Source: Myxococcota bacterium (lineage in GTDB: Bacteria > Myxococcota_A > Bradymonadia > UBA7976 > UBA1532). From it: a stretch of 64,000 nucleotides of DNA. Positions 27,447 to 38,470 of the stretch are shown here, piece after piece. The DNA lies in the NCBI GenBank assembly GCA_963169045.1, contig CAUJDF010000052.1, forward strand, positions 1-64,000. The letters are read 5' to 3'. The number at the start of each line of letters is the position of its first letter. Position 1 is the first letter of the stretch. Made by a program: the position numbers and the translations under genes. A model generated the notes under the pieces. That model had not been told where the DNA came from, did not search any database, and was given only the letters and a program-made list of their open reading frames with translations.

Positions 27447-29143
27447 TCGCGCTGAACCGCCTGACCCGGCGCGACCACGTGATCGGGGCGCTCCTGGCGC
27501 TCATCTACGGCGTCCTGCTGCTGATGACGAGCCGCGAGGTCGGCGTCCCCCGCGACGAGAGCTTCTACTTCTACGCCGCCGACCGCGCCGCCGACTGGGT
27601 GGACCGCCTGTTCGACCCGAACGTGCGCTCGTTCTCGCGCGCCGAGATCGACCGCGGCTTCGAGTACAACCACGAGCACCCGGTCCTCATGAAGACGCTG
27701 GCCGGCGTCTCCCACCGGCTGCTGAAGGACCGCTGGGGGTGGATCGACGACCACCGCACCGCGTACCGCGTGCCCACGATGGTCATGGCGGCGCTGGCGG
27801 TGTGGCTCGCCTGGCTGCTGGGGGTCGTCGTGCAGGGACGCCTGGCGGGGCTCGTGGCGGCCGTCTCGCTGGCCTTCCTGCCGCGCTACTTCTTCCACAC
27901 GCACTTGTTGTGCTTCGACGCGCCGGTCACGTTCACGTGGCTGCTCGGTGCCTACACGTTCCTGCGGGCTTCGCGCAGCCGCGCCTGGGCCGTCGCGTGC
28001 GGCGCGGCCATCGGCCTCGGCTTCGCGACGAAGCTGAACACGTTCTTCCTGCCGTTCACGCTGCTCGGCGTGGCGGCGGTCGACGCCTGGACGTACAAGC
28101 GGCGGCACGGCCGCTGGACGGCGCCCGGCGGCGAGCGCGGGCCGCTGACGTACCACGCGTGGACGGCGGTCTCGATCGTCGTCCTGAGCCTGGTGATCTT
28201 CTTCGGGCACTGGCCGTGGCTCTGGCACGACACCGTGTCGCGCCTGCGCTTCTACATCGGCTTCCACGCCCAGCACGTGCACTACCCGGTCGACTACCTC
28301 GGCGAGCTGTGGTTCAAGCCGCCGTTCCCGGTGCACTACCCGTTCGTGATGACGCTCTTCACCGTGCCCACGGGCATCCTGGTGCTCGGCGCCATCGGCG
28401 TGGGGGTGACGGCGCGGCGCGCGTGGCGCGCGTTCCGCCACCCGCCGCTCGACGTGGACCGCCGCGCCGCGGACGTGCTGGTGCTCGCCAACCTGGTGGC
28501 GCCGATCCTGGTGATCGCGCTGCCGTTCACGCCGATCTTCGGCGGTACGAAGCACTGGTTCCCGGCGTATCCGTTCCTGGCGGTGGCGGCGGGGGTGGGC
28601 GCGACGCGTCTCGCGCAGGGCCTGTTCCGCGCGCTGGCCCCGGCGCGGCAGGCGCTCGCCGGCGGCGCGCTGGCGCTGGCGATGCTCGTGCCGGCGGCCT
28701 GGGCGACGCTCGCGTACCACCCCTACGGCATCACCTACTACAACGAGCTCGCCGGCGGCGCGGCGGGCGGCGCGCGCCACGGCATGCTGCGGGACTTCTG
28801 GGGCTACGCGTCGATCGGCGTGCTGCCGGTGCTCAACGAGAAGGCCGACAAGAACGCGCTCGTCTTCTGGCACGACGCGACGCAGTGGTCGGTCGAGGCC
28901 TACCAGCGCGACGGCCTGCTCCGCCGCGACGTGAAGGTCACCGGCGACTGGACGGCGCCGTACAGCGACTGGGGCGTCTACCATGAGCAGCGGTCCAAGT
29001 TCCCCGAGGAGCTGGACCTCTGGCGCGCCTACGGGACGGACTGGCCGGTGGACGGGCTGTTCGTGGACGGGGTGCAGGTGGTGGGGCTCTATCGGCGGCC
29101 GGCGCCGCCGAAACCGCCGCCCATCCCGCCAGGCGGGCGGTAG
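27443..29143 (+). CDS. Dolichyl-phosphate-mannose-type (GT-C, PMT family) glycosyltransferase
   Basis: 566 residues with about nine to eleven transmembrane helices. The acidic motif of the first loop, REVGVPRDESFYF, sits right after the first helix as in PMT/ArnT enzymes, followed by FEYNHEHPVLMKTLAG. It would transfer a sugar from a polyprenyl-phosphate donor to protein or lipid on the periplasmic side. GTG 27443 overlaps the upstream stop (GTGA). The C-terminal ~120 residues (from ITYYNELAGG) are soluble. Confidence 0.85.
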   Translation: MIALNRLTRRDHVIGALLALIYGVLLLMTSREVGVPRDESFYFYAADRAADWVDRLFDPNVRSFSRAEIDRGFEYNHEHPVLMKTLAGVSHRLLKDRWGWIDDHRTAYRVPTMVMAALAVWLAWLLGVVVQGRLAGLVAAVSLAFLPRYFFHTHLLCFDAPVTFTWLLGAYTFLRASRSRAWAVACGAAIGLGFATKLNTFFLPFTLLGVAAVDAWTYKRRHGRWTAPGGERGPLTYHAWTAVSIVVLSLVIFFGHWPWLWHDTVSRLRFYIGFHAQHVHYPVDYLGELWFKPPFPVHYPFVMTLFTVPTGILVLGAIGVGVTARRAWRAFRHPPLDVDRRAADVLVLANLVAPILVIALPFTPIFGGTKHWFPAYPFLAVAAGVGATRLAQGLFRALAPARQALAGGALALAMLVPAAWATLAYHPYGITYYNELAGGAAGGARHGMLRDFWGYASIGVLPVLNEKADKNALVFWHDATQWSVEAYQRDGLLRRDVKVTGDWTAPYSDWGVYHEQRSKFPEELDLWRAYGTDWPVDGLFVDGVQVVGLYRRPAPPKPPPIPPGGR

Positions 29144-29153
29144 GGCGCGGGCG

Positions 29154-29873
29154 CTACTTCTCGGACTTGCGGCGCCGCAGCATCAGGAAGCCGACGAGCA
29201 GGAACGCCAGCAGCGGCGAGTCGTGCCCCGGCGGGCCGGCGTGGCAGCCGCCGCCGCCGCCACCGTCGTCGTCACCGCCGCCGCCGGCCCCGGCGTCGGG
29301 ACCCCCGGCGCCGCCCGCGCCGCCGGCGCCGCCCACGGGCGGGTCGGCCCCGCCGGCGCCGCCCTCACCACCCTCCGCAGCGACGGTGATCTGCGTGCTG
29401 GCGGTGGCCCACAGGTCGCCGGTCTGCAGCCGGTCGTCGTTCACGCTGTTCGCCGCGGCGTTGATCGTGACCGTGCCCTCGGTCGCCGGCGCCTCGAACA
29501 GGAACCGGAAGACGGCCTTGCCGTCCTCGTAGGCGAGCGGCCCGCCGTTGTGCGTCAGCTCGACGCCGAACGTACGGAGCACCTCGTCCTCGGCCGGCTG
29601 CAGGGCGCCGCCCCCCACCACGGCGATGTTGGCGCCCGCGGCCGTCTCCTGGCCGCCGCTGACGGTCAGCGTCAGCTCGATCGTCTCGCCGGGCGCGACG
29701 GTGCCGGGGCCCTCGATGACGGCCGTCGGCGCGACGCCGCCCTCGTGGCAGCCGGTGCCGCCGCAGCCCGCCGTGGCCTTGCCGACGACGCCCACGCGGT
29801 TGGCCCAGGCCGACGGCGCCGCCGCCAGCAGCACGGTCGCGACGGCCGCGGCCGTCCGGGTCGTACGCTTCAT
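29154..29873 (-). CDS. Exported choice-of-anchor-type protein with MYXO-CTERM tail
   Basis: 239 residues. ATG 29873 follows GAGAGAGG. The signal peptide ends near PSAWA. A motif CGGTGCHEGG precedes a beta-sandwich (IEGPGTVAPGETIELTLTV, then AGANIAVVGGGAL and LTHNG) that matches the reelin-like 'choice-of-anchor V' pattern. A Gly/Ala/Asp linker leads to a tail GCHAGPPGH, hydrophobic LLAFLLVGFLML, RRRKSEK. It is the second MYXO-CTERM protein here, so it is likely processed by a myxosortase encoded elsewhere. C-x4-C-H near the N-terminus could bind a metal or heme. Confidence 0.8.
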   Translation of the reverse strand: MKRTTRTAAAVATVLLAAAPSAWANRVGVVGKATAGCGGTGCHEGGVAPTAVIEGPGTVAPGETIELTLTVSGGQETAAGANIAVVGGGALQPAEDEVLRTFGVELTHNGGPLAYEDGKAVFRFLFEAPATEGTVTINAAANSVNDDRLQTGDLWATASTQITVAAEGGEGGAGGADPPVGGAGGAGGAGGPDAGAGGGGDDDGGGGGGCHAGPPGHDSPLLAFLLVGFLMLRRRKSEK

Positions 29874-29922
29874 CGATACCTCTCTCGTACAGATGGCCCA
29901 GATATTCTCGGATGCGGACGGA

Positions 29923-30723
29923 TCAGCGCCGGGGTTTCCGCCCGCCGCCACCGCCACCGCCGCCGCCGCGCCGGTCGCCGTCGCGGCGCGGACCGCGGCG
30001 CTCGCCCCGGTCGCGCCCGCCGCGTCCGCCGTCGTCGCGTCGGCGCGGACGCTCCTCGTCGCCCTCGGCCCGGGGCGGCGGCGCCGCCTCGCGGGTGCGG
30101 TCGCGCGGGTCGTCGGCGTCCTCGAGCTCGACCGGCCAGCAGCGACGCCCGCGCAGGGCGTCGACGAGCGCGGCGTTGTCGGCCGGATCGCCGGGCACCA
30201 CCGTCACCGCGCGGCCGAGCCAGCGGGGGTCGCCGCCGCACGAGCCGATGCGCGCCGCCAGCCGCTTGTCGGCGGCGTGGTCGGCGAGGTCGTCCCAGAC
30301 GGGGCGCCCGCGGCCGACGCGCGTCTCGACGCCCGCCACGTTCGGCAGCGAATAGACGCGGTCGCCCATGGGCTCGATGTCGCGCTGATAGGGGTGGGCG
30401 ACGATGAGCGCGCCCTCGTGACGGCCGATGCGCTCGAGCGCCTCGTCGGCGTCCCACCGCAGCGTGCCCGGCGACCAGCGTTCGCCCTGGAACGCCTTGC
30501 CCGGATCGCGCGGGATGAAGACCAGCGCGCCGCGGTCGAGCAGCAGCTCGACGCCGAAGAACGCCCTGAGGCCCTCGGCCTCGAGCGCTTTCGCGTAGGC
30601 GTCGAAGCGGTCGACGCGGTTGCGGTCAGTGAGGACGACGCCGTCGAGGCCGGCGTCGGCGGCGGCCGCCGCGAGGGCCTTCGGGTCGAGGTCGCCCGGT
30701 GCGGTGTGCAGGTCGAGCAGCAC
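29923..30723 (-). CDS. PHP-domain-like protein with an Arg/Gly-rich tail
   Basis: 266 residues, GTG start. The fold matches the PHP phosphoesterase family: MLLDLHTAPGDLDP (family DLH.H), GVVLTDRN (family TDH), FFGVELLL (family GvE) and LIVAHPYQ. Two usual metal ligands are changed (DLH.H to DLHTAP, TDH to TDR), so catalysis is doubtful. The last ~65 residues are ERPRRRDD, RGGRDRGERRG and a Gly run, like an RGG nucleic-acid-binding tail. It could be a catalytically reduced PHP protein acting on RNA or DNA (inference). Its stop is 50 nt upstream of the MYXO-CTERM gene on the same strand. Confidence 0.72.
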   Translation of the reverse strand: MLLDLHTAPGDLDPKALAAAAADAGLDGVVLTDRNRVDRFDAYAKALEAEGLRAFFGVELLLDRGALVFIPRDPGKAFQGERWSPGTLRWDADEALERIGRHEGALIVAHPYQRDIEPMGDRVYSLPNVAGVETRVGRGRPVWDDLADHAADKRLAARIGSCGGDPRWLGRAVTVVPGDPADNAALVDALRGRRCWPVELEDADDPRDRTREAAPPPRAEGDEERPRRRDDGGRGGRDRGERRGPRRDGDRRGGGGGGGGGRKPRR

Positions 30724-30823
30724 GTGCGCGCTCCCGTTCCAAGGTGCGAGGCGCGGGAGCCTAGCAGATGCGCCGCGCGGTCAAAAGACGCTGTGTTGCG
30801 TGGCAGCCTCACGAGACAGCGGG

Positions 30824-30836
30824 TATCGTGCCCCCC
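30824..30836 (+). promoter_or_regulatory. -10-like box 7 nt before the NAD kinase ATG
   Basis: TATCGT at 30824-30829 fits TAnnnT and is followed by exactly 7 nt (GCCCCCC) before ATG 30837. No ribosome binding site is present. The spacing equals that at 18035 and 21744, supporting a leaderless transcript. Confidence 0.4.
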
Positions 30837-31625
30837 ATGCTCGACCTGAAGCGCATCGGCTACTTCACGCGCGACCACGACCAGGACTACCGCCTGGGGA
30901 GCATGCGCAAGCTGTTCAGCCGGGCCCACATCGAGATGGTCGAGCTCGATCGCGAGAACCCCGGCGAGCCGGTCGACCTCGTGATGGCGCTCGGCGGCGA
31001 CGGCACCGTCCTGCGCGCCTTGTCGGCCTTCCCCGGCATCCCGGTGCTCGCCGTGAACTTCGGCACGCTCGGCTTCCTCACCGCCAGCGACCGCGAGGAC
31101 CTCGACCGCGTGCTCGTCCGCCTCCTGAGCGACGACTACTTCATCGAGGACCGCCTGACGCTCCAGGTCGACCATCGCGGGCAGTCCTACCGGTGCATCA
31201 ACGAAGTGGTGGTGAAGTCGTCGATCCACATGATCCAGGTGGGGGTCGAGGTCGACGGCTGCTCGACGCACCGTCCGCGGGGGGACGGCGTCATCGTCGG
31301 CACGCCCACCGGCTCGACGGCCTACATGCTCAGCACCGGCGCGCCGGTCATCAAACCGGACGTCGACTGCATCATCCTCAAGCCGCTCAACGAGTACAGC
31401 TTCGGCAGCCGCTCGCTGATCATGCCGGGCTCGTCCAAGCTGACGCTGACGGTCGACACGGAGCGCCGCGAGCAGGAGGTCCTGCTGGTCATCGACGGCA
31501 AGCACAAGGCGAACGTCACTGCGGGCGACGTCATCCAGGTGCAGCGCTCCCACGTGCCCGCCCGCCTCATCTTCTTCGAGCGTGACTACTTCTTCCGCAA
31601 CCTCAAGAGCCGCCTCAACTGGTGA
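30837..31625 (+). CDS. nadK: NAD kinase
   Basis: 262 residues. It contains the family motifs GGDGTVLRA (~51, catalytic Asp), NFGTLGFLT, NEVVVKSS and GDGVIVGTPTGSTAY. It phosphorylates NAD+ to NADP+ in the cytoplasm. ATG 30837 is chosen because the motifs start a few residues later and nothing upstream in frame looks conserved. The membrane-bound MutS-like gene follows after 10 nt. Confidence 0.95.
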   Translation: MLDLKRIGYFTRDHDQDYRLGSMRKLFSRAHIEMVELDRENPGEPVDLVMALGGDGTVLRALSAFPGIPVLAVNFGTLGFLTASDREDLDRVLVRLLSDDYFIEDRLTLQVDHRGQSYRCINEVVVKSSIHMIQVGVEVDGCSTHRPRGDGVIVGTPTGSTAYMLSTGAPVIKPDVDCIILKPLNEYSFGSRSLIMPGSSKLTLTVDTERREQEVLLVIDGKHKANVTAGDVIQVQRSHVPARLIFFERDYFFRNLKSRLNW

Positions 31626-31635
31626 GCGGCGCGCC

Positions 31636-33483
31636 GTGACGACCATCGAACGGCCGCCGGCCCCCTACGAGCGCCGCGCCGCCCGCTACGCGCGCCTGCT
31701 CTTGCGCACGCGCAAGCGCATCTCGGCCATCGCCGCGGCACGCTTCGCCGCGTTCGCGCTGACGGCGTTCTTCGTCTACGCCAGCACGACCGAGGACCCG
31801 CCGGTCTGGCCCTGGCTCCTGGGGGCGGTGCTCTCGGGGGCGGCCTTCGCGGCGGCAGTGGCCCTCCACCGGCGGCCGTACGCGCTGGCGCCGCGCCTCG
31901 AGGCGCTCGTGGCGGTGAACCGCGAGGGCGCGGCGCGCCTGCGCGGCGAGTGGGACGCGGTGCCCGACGACGGCGCCGGCTTCCTCGACGCGCACGACCC
32001 GCTGCGCAGCGAGCTGCAGCTCTTCGGGCGCGGCTCGGCGTATCAGCAGCTGGCGCGCGCCTCGCTGCCCGGCGCCCGGGCGCGCCTCGCCGAGCTGCTG
32101 CGCCATGGCGTGCCGACCGCCGACCTGCCCGCGCGCCACGCCGCCAGCGCCGAGCTCGCCGCCGGCAGCGGCTTCCGCCAGCGCCTCGAAGCCGAGGCCC
32201 GCCTCGCGCACATGGACGAGCGCACGATGACGCGCTTCCTGCGGTGGGCCGAGGAGGGCCTCTCGCCGCGCTGGCTGCCCGCCGTGGTGTGGGTCGCGCG
32301 ACTGCTGGTGCCGGCGACGTGGACGCTGCTCGTGCTGACGCTCGTCTTCGAGATCTGGACGCCGTGGCCGGTCCTCGCCGGGGCCCAGGTGCTGCTGTTC
32401 CTGGCCACGACCCGCCCGCTGGCGGCCCGCTACGAGCCGCTGCTCGTCGAGGAGAGCTTCCAGCCCTTCGTGGGCCTGCGCCGCATGTGCGCGCTCGTCG
32501 AGCGCCGGCGCTTCCAGGCGCCGCTGCTGCTCGACCTGAAGCGCCGCCTCGAGTCGGGCGGCGCGCGCGCGTCGGCCCGCATCGGCGCCCTCGAGTCGAT
32601 CGTCGGTCTGCTGTCCGTCCGCCTGAACGCGATCATGTACGGCGTCTTCAACCTGATGGCGCTGATCGAGATCCACGGCGTCGGTCGCCTCGAGCGCTGG
32701 CGCGCGGCTCACGGCCGCCACGTCCGCACGGACCTCGAGGTGCTCGCCGACCTCGAAGTGCTCGCCTCCTTCGGCGCGTACGCGTGGGACCGCCCCGGCT
32801 ACTGCTGGCCGACCGTGCGGGCGGAGGGCGGCGCCTTCCTCGAGGCCGAAGCGCTGGGCCATCCGCTCTTCGCCGTCGAGCGCCGCAGGGTCAACGACTT
32901 CCGCATCGAGGAAGGCGGCCGCCTCGCGCTCGTCACCGGCAGCAACATGGCCGGCAAGAGCTCGTTCCTGCGCACCGTCGGCCTGAACGTGCTGCTGGCT
33001 CGCGCCGGCGCGCCCGTCTGCGCGCGCCGCTTCGAGGTGCGCGCCTGCGAGCCGGTGACGAGCGTGCAGGTCACCGACGCGCCGGGCGAGGGCCTCTCGC
33101 GCTTCTACGCCGAGGTCAAGCGCATTCGGGGCATCCTCGAGGCCGTCGAGGCCGCCGAGGGCGATCCGTCCCGGCCGCCGTGCCTGTACCTCGTCGACGA
33201 GATGCTCAGCGGCACCAACAGCCGCGAGCGCAACCTCGCCAGCCGCGCCATCGTGCGCCGCCTCGTCGCCGCCCGCCGCAGCGCCGGCCTCGTCACCACC
33301 CACGACCTCGAGCTCGTGCGCGTCGAGCACGAGAACCCCGAGCACGTACGGACCTACCACTTCACCGATCGCGTCGACGGCCGCGCCCTGCACTTCGACT
33401 ACCGCCTCCGCGAGGGCGTGGCCACGACGACCAACGCGCTCCACGTGCTGCGCATGGAAGGCATCGAGGTGCCCGAGGCGTGA
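31636..33483 (+). CDS. Membrane-anchored MutS-like ATPase
   Basis: 615 residues. The N-terminal ~65 residues have two hydrophobic helices (FAAFALTAFFVYA, WPWLLGAVLSGAAFAAAVAL), and a second pair lies at ~215-260. After a MutS-core-like helical region comes the MutS ATPase: Walker A TGSNMAGKSSFLRT (~434), Walker B YLVDEMLSGTN (~516), signature N.S/R-type SRERNLASRAIV and the switch His in VTTHDLEL. Mismatch-recognition domains are absent. It belongs to the MutS-related membrane proteins, whose substrate is unknown; a role in ordinary mismatch repair is unlikely. GTG start 10 nt after nadK. Confidence 0.88.
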   Translation: MTTIERPPAPYERRAARYARLLLRTRKRISAIAAARFAAFALTAFFVYASTTEDPPVWPWLLGAVLSGAAFAAAVALHRRPYALAPRLEALVAVNREGAARLRGEWDAVPDDGAGFLDAHDPLRSELQLFGRGSAYQQLARASLPGARARLAELLRHGVPTADLPARHAASAELAAGSGFRQRLEAEARLAHMDERTMTRFLRWAEEGLSPRWLPAVVWVARLLVPATWTLLVLTLVFEIWTPWPVLAGAQVLLFLATTRPLAARYEPLLVEESFQPFVGLRRMCALVERRRFQAPLLLDLKRRLESGGARASARIGALESIVGLLSVRLNAIMYGVFNLMALIEIHGVGRLERWRAAHGRHVRTDLEVLADLEVLASFGAYAWDRPGYCWPTVRAEGGAFLEAEALGHPLFAVERRRVNDFRIEEGGRLALVTGSNMAGKSSFLRTVGLNVLLARAGAPVCARRFEVRACEPVTSVQVTDAPGEGLSRFYAEVKRIRGILEAVEAAEGDPSRPPCLYLVDEMLSGTNSRERNLASRAIVRRLVAARRSAGLVTTHDLELVRVEHENPEHVRTYHFTDRVDGRALHFDYRLREGVATTTNALHVLRMEGIEVPEA

Positions 33484-33584
33484 CCGGCGCGTGCCCGACG
33501 GCCGGCGGGGCGGTCGCGGCGGCGGGTGGCGCCCGCGCCGAATCTGCTGGGCACGGGGGAAGCGGGGCGCGCATCATCGCGGCG

Positions 33585-34781
33585 ATGCGGTGCGCGGTAC
33601 GGCATGCGGTGGCGGCGTTGGGGCTCGCGGCCTGCGCGGCGGGCGAGGTGGCCGACCGCCCGGTGGGATCGGCGCGCGTCGGCGCGCCCGACGCCGACGC
33701 GGTGGCGGACCTCGGCCTCGTGCCGCTCGGACGGGACGACGCGTCCCGCCCGCCCCCGCGGGACGCGGCGACGGCCCGTCCCGACGCGGCGCAGCCCGGC
33801 CGTGACGCCGCCGTCGGCGAGGAAGACGCGGCCACCGCGCCGGACGCCGGACTCGACGCGGCGCCGCCCGTCGACGGGGCGGCCGTCCCCGACGATCCCG
33901 ACATGCAGCCGCCCGAGTGCCCGCCGGGCCACGCGCGCCAGCCGGACGGTGAGTGCGCGCCGCCGCCCGACGCCGCCTGCGCCCCCCGCGCCGAGACCTG
34001 CAACGGCGCCGACGACGACTGCGACGGCCGCGTCGACGAGGCGCCGGTCTGCGGCCCGTGGGCCGAGCGCGCGTGCCGCGTGACGCTCGGCTGGGCCGAC
34101 AATCGCCGCGGGCCCGCCGGCCCCAGCGACACATGGAGCGCATGCCCGGCCATGCCGCGTCAGATGGGCGGTGACGTGCGGTGCACCACGACGCTGGGCG
34201 ACGGCCGCTTTGCCCACCTCGACCTCGACGGCAACGTCGACGAGAACGACCAGCTCGCCGTCGCGTTCCGGTGCGAGGACCCCGACTTCGCCGCGCTCGC
34301 CGAGTGGGCGGAGACGCACTGCGCGGTCTTCCTCGGCTGGGCGGACGACAACCGAGGTCCCGCCGAGGCCGAGGCGTGGGGCGCCTGCCCGGCCCAGGTC
34401 GCGGGCGACGGCCTGCTGCGGTGCACCAGCAGCGGTTACGACGGCGTCTTCCGCGCGCTGTCGCTCGACGGCGACGTCGACGAGAACGACGACCTGGCGG
34501 TGGCGTTCGTGTGCCGGGACGACGCCGATCCCGACCGCGCGCGGGCGTTCCAGAGCGGGGCGGCGGTGCACCTCGCCTGGTCCCCCCTCAACCAGGGCCC
34601 GCCCGACGGCGCCGAGCGCTGGACGCCGGAGTGCCCCGGCGAGGACGTGGTGCGCATCGGCCGCATCGCCCTCCCGCGGCGCTGCGTCCAGAGCGGCGGC
34701 GACGGCCGCTTCCACCGCCTCGACTTCGCCCTCGACATCGACGAGGACGATGACCTCGGCATCGCGCTGAAGCGCCGCTGA
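33585..34781 (+). CDS. Lipoprotein with MopE motif and three copies of a ~85-residue Cys/Trp domain
   Basis: 398 residues. Lipobox GLAAC gives Cys17. Residues ~30-115 are an Asp/Ala/Pro-rich linker. One MopE-type unit (TCNGADDDCDGRVDE) follows at ~140. Three tandem units follow: C.V.LGWADN..GP...W..CP...G..RC......G.F..L.LDG.VDENDDLAVAF.C. The third is more diverged (LAWSPLNQGPPDGAERW, DIDEDDDLGIAL). I do not recognise the unit; the Asp/Asn/Glu-rich end (DGDVDENDDLAVAF) suggests Ca2+ binding. ATG 33585 is set by the basic/hydrophobic signal. Confidence 0.78.
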   Translation: MRCAVRHAVAALGLAACAAGEVADRPVGSARVGAPDADAVADLGLVPLGRDDASRPPPRDAATARPDAAQPGRDAAVGEEDAATAPDAGLDAAPPVDGAAVPDDPDMQPPECPPGHARQPDGECAPPPDAACAPRAETCNGADDDCDGRVDEAPVCGPWAERACRVTLGWADNRRGPAGPSDTWSACPAMPRQMGGDVRCTTTLGDGRFAHLDLDGNVDENDQLAVAFRCEDPDFAALAEWAETHCAVFLGWADDNRGPAEAEAWGACPAQVAGDGLLRCTSSGYDGVFRALSLDGDVDENDDLAVAFVCRDDADPDRARAFQSGAAVHLAWSPLNQGPPDGAERWTPECPGEDVVRIGRIALPRRCVQSGGDGRFHRLDFALDIDEDDDLGIALKRR

Positions 34782-34797
34782 GGCCGCCGCGCGCTCT

Positions 34798-35514
34798 TCA
34801 GACGGGCAGGTCGACGCCGAGCGCCCGCAGCGCGGCGTCCACCTGGGGCGCCCAGCCGCGATTCGCCTGTGGGTTCGCGGGGCTGGGGTGGGGAACGCGC
34901 CCGAAGACCACGTCGAAGCCGGCCAGCGCCTCGCGGGCGCGCGCCTCGGCGAAGGCGCCGAAGCCGACCACGAAGCGCGGCTTCAGCGTCTCGACCACCT
35001 CGCGCAGCGCCGCGTCGCAGACGGCGAAGAGCGGCCCGCGGTCCGCGCGGCGCAGCTTGTCGGGCGTGACGTTCGCGCCGTCAGCCGCGAGGAAGAGCAG
35101 CGGGCAGTAGTTGGCGAAGAAGAAGCGCGCGAAGAACGCCTCGGGCGTGCCGAACCGCTCCCGGGCCCACGCATAGACGCGCGTGCCGCTGCCCTCGGCG
35201 CGCGGCGAGGCGAAGCCGAGCACGGGCCGGCGCGGGTGCTCGCGCGGCGGCCGCCCCACGTCCCCCGAGATGCCCAGCCACTCGCGCGCCACCTGCGGGT
35301 GCCCGAAGGGGACGCCGGTCTGGGCCATGCCCCACGGGCCGGGGTTCATCCCCACCATGACCACCTGCTTGGGGCCCGCGCCGTACCGCTCGAGGTACGC
35401 GCGGTGGGTGGCCGCGGCATACGTCAGCGGGTCGTAGACGTGGGCCACCGGCGGCCCGAAGCAGAGGGCGTCGAGGGCGCGCGACAGGCGTTCGGCGGAG
35501 GCGACGAGCGACAT
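34798..35514 (-). CDS. SMUG1-type uracil-DNA glycosylase
   Basis: 238 residues. The SMUG1 signature GMNPGPWGMAQTGVPFG is present (water-activating Asn in GMNPG). The second active-site motif HPSPANPQANRGW carries the catalytic-loop His. It removes uracil, and probably hydroxymethyluracil, from DNA in base excision repair. ATG 35514 is favoured; an upstream in-frame ATG at 35586 would extend into the divergent promoter region. It is convergent with the preceding lipoprotein gene and divergent from korA. Confidence 0.93.
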   Translation of the reverse strand: MSLVASAERLSRALDALCFGPPVAHVYDPLTYAAATHRAYLERYGAGPKQVVMVGMNPGPWGMAQTGVPFGHPQVAREWLGISGDVGRPPREHPRRPVLGFASPRAEGSGTRVYAWARERFGTPEAFFARFFFANYCPLLFLAADGANVTPDKLRRADRGPLFAVCDAALREVVETLKPRFVVGFGAFAEARAREALAGFDVVFGRVPHPSPANPQANRGWAPQVDAALRALGVDLPV

Positions 35515-35603
35515 GATGCTGCATCTTAAAGGTGCCGCAACGCTTGAGAAATGCCCGCCGGATCCTTTAGATCCGCGCAGCCTCACGCCCCGGAGTGCGC
35601 ACC

Positions 35604-37432
<1,829 letters not shown>

Positions 37433-37433
<1 letters not shown>

Positions 37434-38464
37434 TGTCGCTCTATCCGAACCTGCCCCCGACCGACGCCTCGGCGCTGCAGCGCAAGGACTTCCAGACGAA
37501 CCAGGACGTCCGCTGGTGCCCGGGCTGCGGCGACTACTCCATCCTGGCGCAGATCCAGCGGACGATGCCCGAGCTCGGCATCCCCAAAGAGAACTACGTG
37601 TTCATCAGCGGCATCGGCTGCTCGAGCCGGTTCCCGTACTACATGGACACGTTCGGGATGCACACCATCCACGGGCGCGCGCCGGCGATCGCCACGGGCG
37701 TCAAGACGCTGCGGCCCGACCTGCAGGTGTGGGTGGTGACCGGCGACGGCGACGCGATGTCGATCGGCGGCAACCACTTCATCCACACGCTGCGCCGCAA
37801 CGTCGACCTGAAGATCCTGATGTTCAACAACCGGATCTACGGGCTGACCAAGGGGCAGTACAGCCCCACCTCCGAGCAGGGGAAGAAGACCAAGTCGACG
37901 CCGATGGGCTCGGTCGACTACCCGTTCAACCCCATCAGCCTGGCGCTGGCGGCCGAGGCCACCTTCGTCGCGCGCTCGGTCGACGTCGACGCGAAGCACC
38001 TGCAGGAGATGATCACGCGGATGGCGCGCCACAAGGGCACGGCGTTCCTCGAGATCTACCAGAACTGCAACATCTTCAACGACGGCGCCTTCGACTACCT
38101 CACCGACCGCAAGACGAAGGTGGAGCACGAGCTGAAGCTCGAGCACGGCAAGCCCGTCCGCTTCGGCCCGGGCGGCGCGAAGGGCATCGCCCTGAACAAC
38201 CGCCTCGAGCCGATCGTGGTCGACGTGGCCGAGCACGGCGAGGACCGCCTGCTCGTCCACGACGAGACGAACCAGTCGCTCGCGTTCCTGCTCAGCCGCC
38301 TCGTGCACCCCGACTTCCCGACGCCGCTCGGCGTCTTCCACATGCGCGAGCGCCCGAGCTACGACCAGCTCGTGCAGGCCCAGGTCGACGAGGCGAAGAA
38401 GCGCTCGCCGGTCGGCTCGGTGCAGGCCCTCCTCGACGCCGGCGAGACCTGGACCGTCCGGTAG
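37433..38464 (+). CDS. korB: 2-oxoacid:ferredoxin oxidoreductase, beta subunit
   Basis: 343 residues. TPP-binding beta subunit: RWCPGCGDYSIL (CPGCG, Fe-S ligand Cys), SGIGCSSRFPYY, the TPP/Mg motif GDGDAMSIGGNHF and NNRIYGLTKGQYSPTS, characteristic of the KorB group. ATG overlaps the korA stop (TGATG). It forms the catalytic complex with the upstream subunit; in aerobes this is an alternative to the 2-oxoglutarate dehydrogenase step. Confidence 0.95.
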
Positions 38465-38470
38465 ACGCGA

